A stretch of 64,000 nt of DNA from the NCBI GenBank assembly GCA_900320905.1, contig ONTZ01000024.1:1-64000 (forward strand), written 5' to 3'. The DNA comes from an uncultured Prevotella sp. (lineage in GTDB: Bacteria > Bacteroidota > Bacteroidia > Bacteroidales > Bacteroidaceae). The stretch's first letter is position 1; each line of letters begins with the position of its first letter. Positions 42,140-50,848 of this stretch are shown here, in pieces. The notes below the pieces were generated by a model. It made no database searches and was not told the DNA's origin. It saw only the letters and a list, made by a program, of their open reading frames with translations. The position numbers and the translations under genes were made by a program.

Positions 42140-45100
42140 TTAGAAAGAGAAGTTGATACCAGCCATGAAACTACGTGGGGTGGGATATGAGCAATAATTG
42201 TAGCCCGGTGAGAATGTGCCTCCAGCATAGTCTACATTATAACCATGATAGCCGGTGATTGTTAAGAGATTCTGTGCCGATACATAGACACGGACACCAC
42301 TGACATAGTTGGCAAACCACTCATTGGGCAGGTTGCAACCCAACTCAATGTTGGCAATTTTCCAGTATGCGGCATTCTGAATCTGGCGACTGCTGAACAA
42401 ATCGTTCCATGCCAGAGAAGCATTATTTGACAGATAAGTGCGGGGGATGTCAGAGATATAAGTCGACCCATCCCACTTGTTGGCATTAAGTACGGCCACA
42501 TCGTGATTGCCGTAGCCATAACTGGAGTTCAGCGTGTTATAGAGGAAGTCAGATACGTGATAGCCAAGAGCACCGAAAGTAGAGATGCTCAGGTCGAATA
42601 TCTTGTACTCCAGGTGTGCACTCAGACCGAAGTTAACTGCTGGCAGACCACTGCCAAGAACCGTCTGGTCGTCGCCGTTGACCTGACCATCGCCATTGAC
42701 ATCACGATAGAAACAGTCACCAACCTGTGCGCCTGCCTGATACTCGGTAAAGCCTTTTGCCTGTGCTTCAGCATTCAACTGGTCGAGTTGTTCCTGGGTA
42801 CGAATGATTCCCTGATAGTCCCAACCGTAGAACTTTCCTACTTCCTGGCCAACCTCAGTGATATAGGCACCAGCAATATATCTCTCTTCACCGAAGCCAA
42901 GAGAAGTCACCTTATTCTTAAGGGTACTCAGGTTTGCACTGATCTCATGCTTCAGGGCGTGGTCGCGATTACGATATGTAGCAGAGAACTCGAAACCACT
43001 GTTCTCAAGAGATGCTGCATTCATGGTCACTGTGGTGTTAGACACACCAGCACTTGAGGGAACGGGGACATTGTAAAGAAGGTCGATAGACTTGTTCTTA
43101 TACCACTCTGCCGTAAACTCAATGCGGTTGTTGAAGAAGGCAAGGTCAAGACCGATGTTATAGGTCTTTCTCTTCTCCCAAGACAGATCTTCATTAACGA
43201 AAGTAGATATAGCAGAACCAGTAATAGGCTGGTTGCCGAAACTATAGGTCATATTATTGCGGAGCATCGTTGCCTGTATAGCATAATCGGCAACAGAGGC
43301 CTCATTACCCAATTCACCATAACTTGCACGAATCTTGAACATATTCACGATGTCACGGTCGATGGGGAAGAACTTTTCCTTATCAAAACGCCAACCCACA
43401 GAAACCGAGGTGAAAGTATCCCAGCGCTTATCCTTCGAGAGACGAGAACTACCATCCCGACGGACAATACCAGAAATCAGATACTTGCCGTCGAAATCAT
43501 AATTCAAACGTGCGAGGTAAGAAGACAATGTATGTTTAGTCTCATAACTATTTGCACTCCAACTACTGGCATTCTGCAACTGGATGAAATAAGGTTCAGA
43601 TAGGTTAATACCTGTTGCGTCCAATGTAGAAGAATTCTCCTGTTCGAAAGTCTGGCCAGCCACCAGATTGATATGGTGCAGTCCCATAGTGCCGTCCCAA
43701 GTAAGTGTATTTTCAATCAGAGCATCGGTATACTTACGATGTCCCTTTGTCAGACGCTCATTCTCCTTGGCCAGATATACACGGTTACTCTGAATCCAGG
43801 CGGGAATCCAAGTTCTGTCGTTAGCACTTGTCGTGCTATAGGAAAGGTTGATTTTATATGTCAGATTGTGATTCTTGCTATCGATACCTACCATCTTCAG
43901 CAGGTCAACATCAGCAGAACCAGTACCAACGAAACGGTCTACAATCGTCTTTCGGCTCAGCATATTATTGACAAGCAATGGGTTCATGGCCGAGATGTCA
44001 CCATGAACATTGTCGTAATACACGCCATAGCCATAGGCATCGTATTTCCAACCGCTGGCAGAGCCTACCACATCGTCGAGCACCCAAGTTGACTGGTCGT
44101 AAGCCTTGATAGTAGGCTGCATAGCCAGCACACCGCGGAGCACATTACCTAAGTTACCATACAGACCCTGGATGTAAGGATCATCGTTGCCGATAGACAT
44201 CACATTCTGGTCAGAGTGTGAATAGACAAGGCTGGTGCGGAACTTGATGAACTTGACATCCATGGTATTGTTCACACGTGCCGTATAACGACGGAAGTCA
44301 GGACCCGAGCCTTCGATGGTTCCCTTCTGGTCATAATAGTCAAGACCTATATTATAAGTATTAGAAGCACCACCGCCACTCAAGTTCACATTGTGATTCT
44401 GGCGAATACCTGTCTTGAAAGACTCCTTGAACCAATCGGTGTTCGTATTGTCGCGGAAATGATAGTTTCCATCTGCACCAAGGCTGTAACCTCCAGGCAG
44501 AGGAGTATTGGAATTTGCTGCTGCAATACCGAGATAGTTGCTGTATTGATCAGCATTCATCAGGTCGTACTTGTCGTTTGAAACCACGTCAACACCAAAG
44601 TAACCCTTATAGTCAACCTTCAGCGGCTGGTCCTTCTTACCACCCTTCGTTGTGATAATCACCACACCGTTAGCAGCACGAGAACCGTAGATAGCACCGG
44701 CAGAAGCATCCTTCAGCACCTGGATGGTCTCAATGTCGTTCGGAGAGAAGTCGCGGATAGACGTTCCCATAGGCACACCGTCGATCACATACAGAGGAGC
44801 CTGGTTACCATTCAGGGTACCGATACCACGGATACGTACCATTGGGTCTGCACCCGGCTGGCCGTCGGAAGTGATAGATACACCGGCAACCTTACCCTCA
44901 AGCATCGAAGAAATGTTTGAGTGAGACACACGCTTCAACTCGTCGGCATTGACGACAGAGACAGAACCCGTCAGGTCGGCTTTCTTCTGGGTACCATAAC
45001 CCACAACCACCACCTGGTCGAGAACCTGGGCATCGGATTCAAGTTGGATCTGTCCAAGAATCGCACGTCCGTTTACGGCAATCTCGCGATCCTTAAACCC

Positions 45101-45358
45101 TACATAACTTACCACGAGTGTGGCATTCGAAGGAGCATTCACCTGGAAGTTACCGTCATAGTCGGTCACTACACCAGTCTGGGATCCCTTCACCTTGACG
45201 GTAGCGCCAATCAGGCCTTCTCCGTCTTGGTCAACAACCTGGCCGCTAACCTGAATGGTCTGCTGTGCCACTGATGCCATCGCAAAAACTGGGCAGATGG
45301 TAAATCCTACCAGCACATTTAGGATGAACATCACAGAGAATAATACTTGTTTTCTCAT
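42140..45358 (-). CDS. susC: SusC-like TonB-dependent transporter of the arabinan-type locus
   Basis: A complete 1072-residue SusC: signal peptide (FAMASVAQQ), carboxypeptidase-D-like domain (VSGQVVDQDGEGLIGATVKVKG), TonB box QVVVVGYGTQKKADLTGS, plug with LEGKVAGVSI, RIRGIGTLNGNQAPLYVIDGVP and GVVIITTKGG, and a barrel ending RSFMAGINFSF. It is the first structural gene of the locus, 165 bp downstream of the regulator's stop codon. The gap holds a -7 element and a paired direct repeat, so it is probably regulated separately from the regulator gene. Confidence 0.95.
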   Translation of the reverse strand: MRKQVLFSVMFILNVLVGFTICPVFAMASVAQQTIQVSGQVVDQDGEGLIGATVKVKGSQTGVVTDYDGNFQVNAPSNATLVVSYVGFKDREIAVNGRAILGQIQLESDAQVLDQVVVVGYGTQKKADLTGSVSVVNADELKRVSHSNISSMLEGKVAGVSITSDGQPGADPMVRIRGIGTLNGNQAPLYVIDGVPMGTSIRDFSPNDIETIQVLKDASAGAIYGSRAANGVVIITTKGGKKDQPLKVDYKGYFGVDVVSNDKYDLMNADQYSNYLGIAAANSNTPLPGGYSLGADGNYHFRDNTNTDWFKESFKTGIRQNHNVNLSGGGASNTYNIGLDYYDQKGTIEGSGPDFRRYTARVNNTMDVKFIKFRTSLVYSHSDQNVMSIGNDDPYIQGLYGNLGNVLRGVLAMQPTIKAYDQSTWVLDDVVGSASGWKYDAYGYGVYYDNVHGDISAMNPLLVNNMLSRKTIVDRFVGTGSADVDLLKMVGIDSKNHNLTYKINLSYSTTSANDRTWIPAWIQSNRVYLAKENERLTKGHRKYTDALIENTLTWDGTMGLHHINLVAGQTFEQENSSTLDATGINLSEPYFIQLQNASSWSANSYETKHTLSSYLARLNYDFDGKYLISGIVRRDGSSRLSKDKRWDTFTSVSVGWRFDKEKFFPIDRDIVNMFKIRASYGELGNEASVADYAIQATMLRNNMTYSFGNQPITGSAISTFVNEDLSWEKRKTYNIGLDLAFFNNRIEFTAEWYKNKSIDLLYNVPVPSSAGVSNTTVTMNAASLENSGFEFSATYRNRDHALKHEISANLSTLKNKVTSLGFGEERYIAGAYITEVGQEVGKFYGWDYQGIIRTQEQLDQLNAEAQAKGFTEYQAGAQVGDCFYRDVNGDGQVNGDDQTVLGSGLPAVNFGLSAHLEYKIFDLSISTFGALGYHVSDFLYNTLNSSYGYGNHDVAVLNANKWDGSTYISDIPRTYLSNNASLAWNDLFSSRQIQNAAYWKIANIELGCNLPNEWFANYVSGVRVYVSAQNLLTITGYHGYNVDYAGGTFSPGYNYCSYPTPRSFMAGINFSF

Positions 45359-45404
45359 CTTAATTGTTTTGTTTGAATTAATTAATAATTAGTGAAATGT
45401 GCTG

Positions 45405-45412
45405 CAAAATTA
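45405..45412 (-). promoter_or_regulatory. -7 element upstream of susC
   Basis: Minus-strand TAATTTTG matches TAnnTTTG and lies 46 bp before the susC ATG. No TTTG is seen at the expected -33 distance, as is common for promoters that need an activator. Confidence 0.55.
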
Positions 45413-45432
45413 GTTATTAGTAACAAAGAAAA

Positions 45433-45466
45433 GGTGGACAAAACGTTTTATATGGTGGATAAAACG
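45433..45466 (-). promoter_or_regulatory. Direct repeat upstream of susC, probable regulator operator
   Basis: On the plus strand GGTGGACAAAACG (45433-45445) and GGTGGATAAAACG (45454-45466) are 12/13 identical and exactly 21 bp apart, two turns of DNA. They lie just upstream of the susC -7 element. AraC-type proteins commonly bind two such direct repeats, so the regulator encoded next door is the obvious candidate. Confidence 0.6.
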
Positions 45467-45523
45467 GATTTTAGATGTCAATGCGCGAATTTTCCACCTC
45501 TTGAGGTATATCAATGATATAAA

Positions 45524-48463
45524 TCAATTGTCCCCGTATGAACTGGGACTGACACCAAACATTTTTGTAAAGCAACGGGTAAAATATTTGGGGTCGTTAA
45601 AACCTACGGCATAGGCTACCTCTGTGATGTTACGGTTACCTGTCTTGGCTGAAAGGAGTTCTTTGGCCATGTTCAGACGGTAGTTACGGATGAACTGCCC
45701 CACAGGCACACCCGCCTCCGTATTGAGATGCTTGCTGGCAACACTACGGCTCATGCCTAAGGCATCACAAAACTCCTGCACGCCAAACTCTGAATCCATG
45801 TAATGCTGTTCCATGATCTCCATCACGCGCTCCATCAGTGGACGAGTGTTTTTCATGACCTCTTCCTTGTCTGCCTCGACACTCTTAGTCACACTTTTCT
45901 GATAGCGCTCCTGATTGTCGAGGATGTTACTGATACGCTTTTGGAGTTGCTTGGGATCTTTCGATTCCTCGAGAACTTTGCGGATGGGCCCCAACAGTTG
46001 TTCTGCCTCTCGTCGTTTCAGTTCTGTAACCCACCTATTATAGATATGTATAACCAAACCTATAAAAAGGAGTGACAGCAGTAAACGGAACCACCAACTG
46101 TTCCAGAAGTGTGGCTTCACCACGATGTCTATGGCAATTGTCTCTTCCTCGGATGAGGACAGGCCCGACTCATATTTGACCTCAAAGGTATAATCACCTA
46201 CTGGCAGGACACTGTATCTGACAGAGCGCTGACCGGGTTTTAGGAGTGTCCACTCATTATCGAAGCCCTTCATCCTGTAACTAAAGGTGCCTTGCGTCTC
46301 ATAGCCATAGTTCAGGGCAGAAAAATCAATCGAGAAAGAGCGGTTGCCTTCACTGAGTCTAATCAGTTTGGCTATGGAGATGTCTTGATCGAGGTAATCA
46401 CTGCCAGCCTGTATGTCCTGATTGTCCACCATCAGATGAGTAAACACAAGATGGCCCTGATAATTAGCCTCCAGGTTCCCGCTGTTCACCTCAATCAGTC
46501 CTGCTTCACTGCCCAGATAGATTTCCCCGGACTGGGCAATGACAGCAGAGTTCCAGTAAAACTGCGAACTGACAAGTCCGTCGTTCTGCGTGTAATTCGT
46601 AAATGTTTTCAGATGGGGATCATAGATCGACAGTCCGTTCTGGGTCGTTATCCACAATCTTCCGTTCTGGTCTTCCACAATACCTTTCACGGCGTTATTG
46701 ACCAGTCCGTCGGCCTGTGTCAGGACTTCGAACCGCTCCTGACCATCTTTTCCGACAATACGCTGATACAGGCCATAGCCGTTGCTGCCCAGCCACAGCG
46801 TACCATCCTTGGTCTCGCAGAAAGAGGATATTTTATCGTAGATGCGAGAGTCTGGGTCATTCAGACGGTACATCAGACCACGGTCTCTGAATTTGCCACC
46901 TTTCCGCGATTTGAGGTCAATGGCACAGACACCCCGCATACAGCCCACCCAGAGCACGCCGTCCTTATCAATCACAGAACCTATGCATCCACGAATCAAC
47001 TGACAATCATCAAAGGGCTCTGTCAGTTGTTTGGTCTTGAGGTCATACAGGAAGACACCATCGTTACTGCCGATCCACAGTGCATCATTGATGGCATCAT
47101 AGGCTAAGGCACCGATGAAATTCGTCAGTCGGGCATGGTCTGCTGTCATCTCCACCCGCTGGACAACGCGAGAAGACAGATCCACCACGTTCAGTCCCCC
47201 ACCCCATGTACCTGTCCAGAGGTGCCCTTTGTCATCTGCCACCAATGCCGACACACTATTATGCGACAGGGCAGAGTTCTCCTTCGTGAAGTGCTCGAAG
47301 GTCTGTTGTCCCTTCTCCTTCCTGTTCAGGCCACCCTCCACCGTGCCAACCCACAACGTACCGTCGGGTTCCACGTACATAGCGTTGATTGGATTAGGTG
47401 AGATAGAGTTCGACGAGGCTGTGTGGACATAGTTTTGCAATAGCAACTGCCTTGGTACCACCATGGCAACACCCCCCGACTCCGTTCCTATCCATATCAG
47501 TCCCTTCTCAACCAAGAGACAATGTATAAAGTCACTCTTCAATGGGTGAGGGCTGGTTGTGTTCCACACAGAGAACTTGTCGGACTGATCGTCGTAGATA
47601 TTCAGTCCTGAAAGCGAGCCTACCAGCAGGGTATTGTCGGGCATCAGGGCAAGACTGGAGAGGAACTCATGAGAGATAGATCCTTCGACATGGGGATTAT
47701 ATAGATAACTGTCCAACCGATGATGATAGGGGTCATAGCGGAACAATCCGTGATTCGTCGAAATCCAGAAGACGCTCCCGCGTTTCAGCATATCCGTGAT
47801 ATAGAGGCCGTTCAGTGACCGGAACAGGGGTGAGATTTCTTCACGCACCAATTGGCCGTTTTTCTCCACCAATCGGAATAATCCGCCATCAATGCCTATC
47901 CATGGTTTGCCATTACCTTCCACGTCACGGATACTCACGTCGGGCGTATTCCCATGGTAACGATAGGTGCACACCTTACTGATATGTCCCTGCTCGTCGA
48001 AACTCAGTAGGTTCACCGACGAGAATGTTACCAGCCAGATATGCCCCAGGGCATCACAATAGATCTTGGTACTCGACTCCGACAAGAGTGTTCTCATTTC
48101 CTCCGACAGGGATTCTGGAGATATACCCATCATGGTCTTCAGGTCGATGATATTAGTGCCTTCATCGAAGGCCACCCAGAGACGCTTGAAACGGTCTTCT
48201 GCTATACTCTTGCATGAATTACTGTTCAGCCACATAGTGGGTGACATCATCCTATATCCGTCATAGCGCACCAATCCTCCTCCGTAGGTACCTACCCACA
48301 GAAAACCATTGGAGTCGACGAAGATGGCACTGACATTGTTGTGGGGAAGTCCACTGTGCAAATCAATATACGACACATTATACCGTTCCGTCAGCGTAGC
48401 ACTTTGCGCCATGCTGACTAATGCCCAGAAAAAGGAAACAATTATGAACGATAAACGCTGCAT
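45524..48463 (-). CDS. Transmembrane one-component regulator: propeller sensor fused to AraC-type HTH, no kinase
   Basis: The 979-residue protein starts at MQRLSFIIVS (48463); the longer frame overlaps the promoter. Order: signal peptide, two-component-regulator propeller repeats (FLWVGTYGGGL, LWVGTVEGGL, LWTGTWGGGL, LWIGSNDGVF and more) to about 690, Y_Y_Y domain (RMKGFDNEWTLLKPGQRSVRY) to about 780, transmembrane helix at about 788-808, a charged possibly coiled-coil linker (about 810-880), and an AraC-type HTH (about 885-979, ending RCFTKMFGVSPSSYGDN). I find no H-box, ATP-binding motifs or receiver aspartate, all present in the regulator at 15486. Ligand binding must therefore reach DNA directly through the membrane. 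It most likely activates the arabinan-type operon downstream. Confidence 0.9.
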   Translation of the reverse strand: MQRLSFIIVSFFWALVSMAQSATLTERYNVSYIDLHSGLPHNNVSAIFVDSNGFLWVGTYGGGLVRYDGYRMMSPTMWLNSNSCKSIAEDRFKRLWVAFDEGTNIIDLKTMMGISPESLSEEMRTLLSESSTKIYCDALGHIWLVTFSSVNLLSFDEQGHISKVCTYRYHGNTPDVSIRDVEGNGKPWIGIDGGLFRLVEKNGQLVREEISPLFRSLNGLYITDMLKRGSVFWISTNHGLFRYDPYHHRLDSYLYNPHVEGSISHEFLSSLALMPDNTLLVGSLSGLNIYDDQSDKFSVWNTTSPHPLKSDFIHCLLVEKGLIWIGTESGGVAMVVPRQLLLQNYVHTASSNSISPNPINAMYVEPDGTLWVGTVEGGLNRKEKGQQTFEHFTKENSALSHNSVSALVADDKGHLWTGTWGGGLNVVDLSSRVVQRVEMTADHARLTNFIGALAYDAINDALWIGSNDGVFLYDLKTKQLTEPFDDCQLIRGCIGSVIDKDGVLWVGCMRGVCAIDLKSRKGGKFRDRGLMYRLNDPDSRIYDKISSFCETKDGTLWLGSNGYGLYQRIVGKDGQERFEVLTQADGLVNNAVKGIVEDQNGRLWITTQNGLSIYDPHLKTFTNYTQNDGLVSSQFYWNSAVIAQSGEIYLGSEAGLIEVNSGNLEANYQGHLVFTHLMVDNQDIQAGSDYLDQDISIAKLIRLSEGNRSFSIDFSALNYGYETQGTFSYRMKGFDNEWTLLKPGQRSVRYSVLPVGDYTFEVKYESGLSSSEEETIAIDIVVKPHFWNSWWFRLLLSLLFIGLVIHIYNRWVTELKRREAEQLLGPIRKVLEESKDPKQLQKRISNILDNQERYQKSVTKSVEADKEEVMKNTRPLMERVMEIMEQHYMDSEFGVQEFCDALGMSRSVASKHLNTEAGVPVGQFIRNYRLNMAKELLSAKTGNRNITEVAYAVGFNDPKYFTRCFTKMFGVSPSSYGDN

Positions 48464-48480
48464 CCGTACACTTTTTGGTG

Positions 48481-48512
48481 CAAAGATAGCCTTTTTAATC
48501 CAATTATGCAAA
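48481..48512 (-). promoter_or_regulatory. Promoter of the one-component regulator gene
   Basis: Minus-strand TTTG (48512-48509), 20 bp, TATCTTTG (48488-48481). Only 17 bp separate it from the ATG at 48463, so the leader is about 10 nt. Confidence 0.75.
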
Positions 48513-48577
48513 CAAAAAGGATACAGACTTGCGACATAGAAATACTTTTTAACGCTAACTGACCTCGCCTGCGCTAA

Positions 48578-49930
48578 CTAAAACTCATTCTTGAGTTCAA
48601 AGTGCATCCGCTTGCCCGTGACGGGATGGATGAAGGTAATGGCCTGCGCCTGCAGATAGAGGCGGTCTGACTTGTGGCCATACAGTTCATCGCCCAGAAT
48701 AGGACAGCCGAGCCCGTCGGGATGGGCACAGTGCATCCGCAACTGGTGCGTCCGTCCGGTATGCGGCCAGAGCGCCAAGAGCGACACAAAAGAACCGTCC
48801 CTCTGTGTCGAAATCACCCGATACTCGGTGATGGCGCGCTTGCCGTGCTCATAGTCCACCACCTGACGGGGGCGGTTGGTGGGATCGCAGAGCAGCGGCA
48901 GGTCGATGATGCCGTGTTCCTTCTGAGGAATGCCCTCCACAAGGGCAAGGTATTTCTTCTTGATGGTGTGCGCCTCGAACTGCCGTTGCAGATGGTGATA
49001 GGCATCGGTGGTCTTTGCCACGAGGAGGAGTCCTGATGTACACATGTCGAGACGATGTACCATCATGGCACCTTCCCAACGTTGTTGGGTCCACTTCGCC
49101 ACGGAATAGTTCTCCGTCCGCCCAGGGACACTCAACATGCCCGCTGGCTTATTGACCACTGCGAGCACCTCGTCCTCATAGACTATTTCCGGCTGAAGAT
49201 GGGGGGAACCAACCTCCTCGGGATCAGGGTCTACATCGAGTCCCTGCAACATCCACGTGAGGACAGGCTTGCACTTGCCCCGACAGGCTGGATAGAACTG
49301 GCCGTGCTGACGGATCTCGCTCTTCGGTGAGGGACCCCACCAGAACTCCGCCATACAGACGGGCTTCAAGCCGTGCTGATAGGCATATTGCAGGAGTTTC
49401 GGCGCACAGCAGTCGCCTGTGCCGCCAGGAGGCAACGGATACTTATTACGGATACGGGGCGAGCGGTGGTAGTCCTGCCAGATCTCAACGAGATCCTTCA
49501 CTTCGCCGCGTGCATTCAGCATCTGGTATTGGCGGAAGAGCCAGAACTGTAGTTCCTGCGACATCTGCTTATGCACTTCCGACTGCATAATCTCGCGCTC
49601 CTTGGTCTTGAAGTAGCCGTCAGGCTGCTGGGCATCGAAGACAGGCGGCACGAAGTAGTCCCAGTCGTTGCGGCCTTCCAACAGTCCGGAGTATGCTGCC
49701 AGAAAGGTGACACCGTCCCCCAGTGTTTCAGATGTCAAAAAAGAGCCGTCCCCCGGTGTCACGACCAGCACCCCGAACATCTTTCCCTCCTTCGGCTGGA
49801 TGCGCGCTATCTCGCGCTTCACCTCCTCGGCGGCGAGGATGCACAGCGGATGGGGCTCATAGCAGAAAGGATAGGTGAACCGCTTCGGCGGGGCGATGTC
49901 GGTAGACAGTGGATGTACTGGCGACACCAT
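48578..49930 (-). CDS. RluA-family pseudouridine synthase with N-terminal extension
   Basis: From MVSPVHPLSTD (49930), the first Met after the pdxY stop, the protein has 450 residues. The C-terminal half is an RluA-type synthase: PAGMLSVPG, MVHRLDMCTSGLLLVAK with catalytic Asp295, ALVEG, and PHTGRTHQLRMHCAH. The N-terminal about 220 residues form the long extension seen in Bacteroidetes members, with FGVLVV, a Cys-containing CCAPKLLQYAYQHGLKPVCMAEFWWG and PACRGKC, perhaps a metal site. An in-frame palindromic repeat at 49707-49762 lengthens a loop near residue 60. Substrate (rRNA or tRNA position) is not predictable. Base composition is clearly G+C-richer than the neighbouring glycan loci. 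Confidence 0.88.
   Translation of the reverse strand: MVSPVHPLSTDIAPPKRFTYPFCYEPHPLCILAAEEVKREIARIQPKEGKMFGVLVVTPGDGSFLTSETLGDGVTFLAAYSGLLEGRNDWDYFVPPVFDAQQPDGYFKTKEREIMQSEVHKQMSQELQFWLFRQYQMLNARGEVKDLVEIWQDYHRSPRIRNKYPLPPGGTGDCCAPKLLQYAYQHGLKPVCMAEFWWGPSPKSEIRQHGQFYPACRGKCKPVLTWMLQGLDVDPDPEEVGSPHLQPEIVYEDEVLAVVNKPAGMLSVPGRTENYSVAKWTQQRWEGAMMVHRLDMCTSGLLLVAKTTDAYHHLQRQFEAHTIKKKYLALVEGIPQKEHGIIDLPLLCDPTNRPRQVVDYEHGKRAITEYRVISTQRDGSFVSLLALWPHTGRTHQLRMHCAHPDGLGCPILGDELYGHKSDRLYLQAQAITFIHPVTGKRMHFELKNEF
49707..49762. repeat. Palindromic repeat element inserted in frame in the RluA-type gene
   Basis: Outer arms GTGACACC (49707-49714) and GGTGTCAC (49755-49762) are perfect complements. Inside, CCGTCCCCC[AG]GTGT occurs twice (49713 and 49746) with a 33-bp (11-codon) period, flanking ATGTCAAAAAAGAG. 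On the coding strand it reads TPGDGSFLTSETLGDGVT. The shape resembles dispersed REP-like palindromes. Confidence 0.6.
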
Positions 49931-49940
49931 ATTATCAATA

Positions 49941-50771
49941 TTAAATCTCGTCGTTGCTGTTGAGGATGTCGAGGCATTTCTCCACGGGGATGCCCTTGTT
50001 TCTGTCGGGTGTGTCGCGGTAGCGGTCAATCATGCGGAACACGGTGTCCATCGCGGTACGTGTGGACTTGCGCAGGTTCTCACCATTCAGAAGATGGCCG
50101 ATGAGGACGGCAGAGAAGATATCGCCCGTGCCATGGAACAGCCCGGGAATCTCATGATACTCCAAGTGGAAAAAGGTATCATCGTGATTATTGTAGCCCA
50201 CCACGGCATTCTGCCCCTCAATCTTACAACTGGTAATCAGCACCGACTTACAGCCGATGTCGCGCATCCTGTCTATCAACTGCTCTGCCTCCATCCACGA
50301 GATGCCTTCCATCTTGATGGGGGAATTGGTGAGATAACAGGCCTCGGTATAGTTGGGGAAGGTGAGGTCGGCCACGCTGACCATCTCACGCATCAGTTCC
50401 ACCTGACGTTCCGTCATGCCATTATAGAGCCGCCCGCCGTCGCCGAGGATGGGGTCTACAAAGACTGTCGTACCCAGTGCACCCTGTTCGCGACAATAGC
50501 CGGCGACGAGTTTGGCCTGTTCCTCGCTGAACATCAGACCCGTGCAGATGGCGTCGAAGCCGAAGCCCAGTTCCTTCCAGACGGGCAAGGTGCCGCGGAT
50601 ATAGTCGGTGGTGTCCTGGATATTAAACTTCCCGTAGTCGAGGGTGTTCGACACGAGGGCTGTGGGCAGGCTATACGTAGGAATCCCCAAGTACGACAGG
50701 ATTGGCAGCATGGCTCCCATGCCCACCTTGCCGTAGCCCACTACATCGTTTATCAGCAGAATTTGTTTCAT
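49941..50771 (-). CDS. pdxY: Pyridoxamine/pyridoxal kinase
   Basis: The 276-residue ribokinase-fold enzyme phosphorylates vitamin B6 vitamers with ATP. It has the family N-terminus (KQILLINDVVGYGKVGMGAMLPIL), ALVSNTLDY, FVDPILGDGG, NYTEACYLT and the catalytic GTGD loop (PGLFHGTGDIFSAVLIGHLL), as in PdxY/PdxK. Start at 50771 fits the family; the -7 element ends only 8 bp upstream, so the mRNA is nearly leaderless. The RluA-type gene follows 10 bp downstream, so the two are probably cotranscribed. Confidence 0.9.
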   Translation of the reverse strand: MKQILLINDVVGYGKVGMGAMLPILSYLGIPTYSLPTALVSNTLDYGKFNIQDTTDYIRGTLPVWKELGFGFDAICTGLMFSEEQAKLVAGYCREQGALGTTVFVDPILGDGGRLYNGMTERQVELMREMVSVADLTFPNYTEACYLTNSPIKMEGISWMEAEQLIDRMRDIGCKSVLITSCKIEGQNAVVGYNNHDDTFFHLEYHEIPGLFHGTGDIFSAVLIGHLLNGENLRKSTRTAMDTVFRMIDRYRDTPDRNKGIPVEKCLDILNSNDEI

Positions 50772-50779
50772 TTCGGCTG

Positions 50780-50787
50780 CAAAATTA
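50780..50787 (-). promoter_or_regulatory. -7 element of pdxY
   Basis: Minus-strand TAATTTTG, 8 bp before the ATG. The predicted leader is only a few nucleotides. Confidence 0.55.
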
Positions 50788-50798
50788 CAAATTATTAC

Positions 50799-50826
50799 GC
50801 ATTATGCATTATGAATTGTGAATTAT
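50799..50826. repeat. Four 7-bp tandem repeats in a divergent promoter region
   Basis: Plus-strand units GCATTAT, GCATTAT, GAATTGT and GAATTAT, directly upstream of the helicase -7 element, where its -33 region should be. Confidence 0.7.
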
Positions 50827-50830
50827 TTTA

Positions 50831-50838
50831 TACCTTTG
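50831..50838 (+). promoter_or_regulatory. -7 element of the helicase gene
   Basis: TACCTTTG, 10 bp before the ATG at 50849, giving a very short leader. No TTTG at the -33 distance; that region is the heptamer array. Confidence 0.55.
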
Positions 50839-50848
50839 CCGAGAAATT

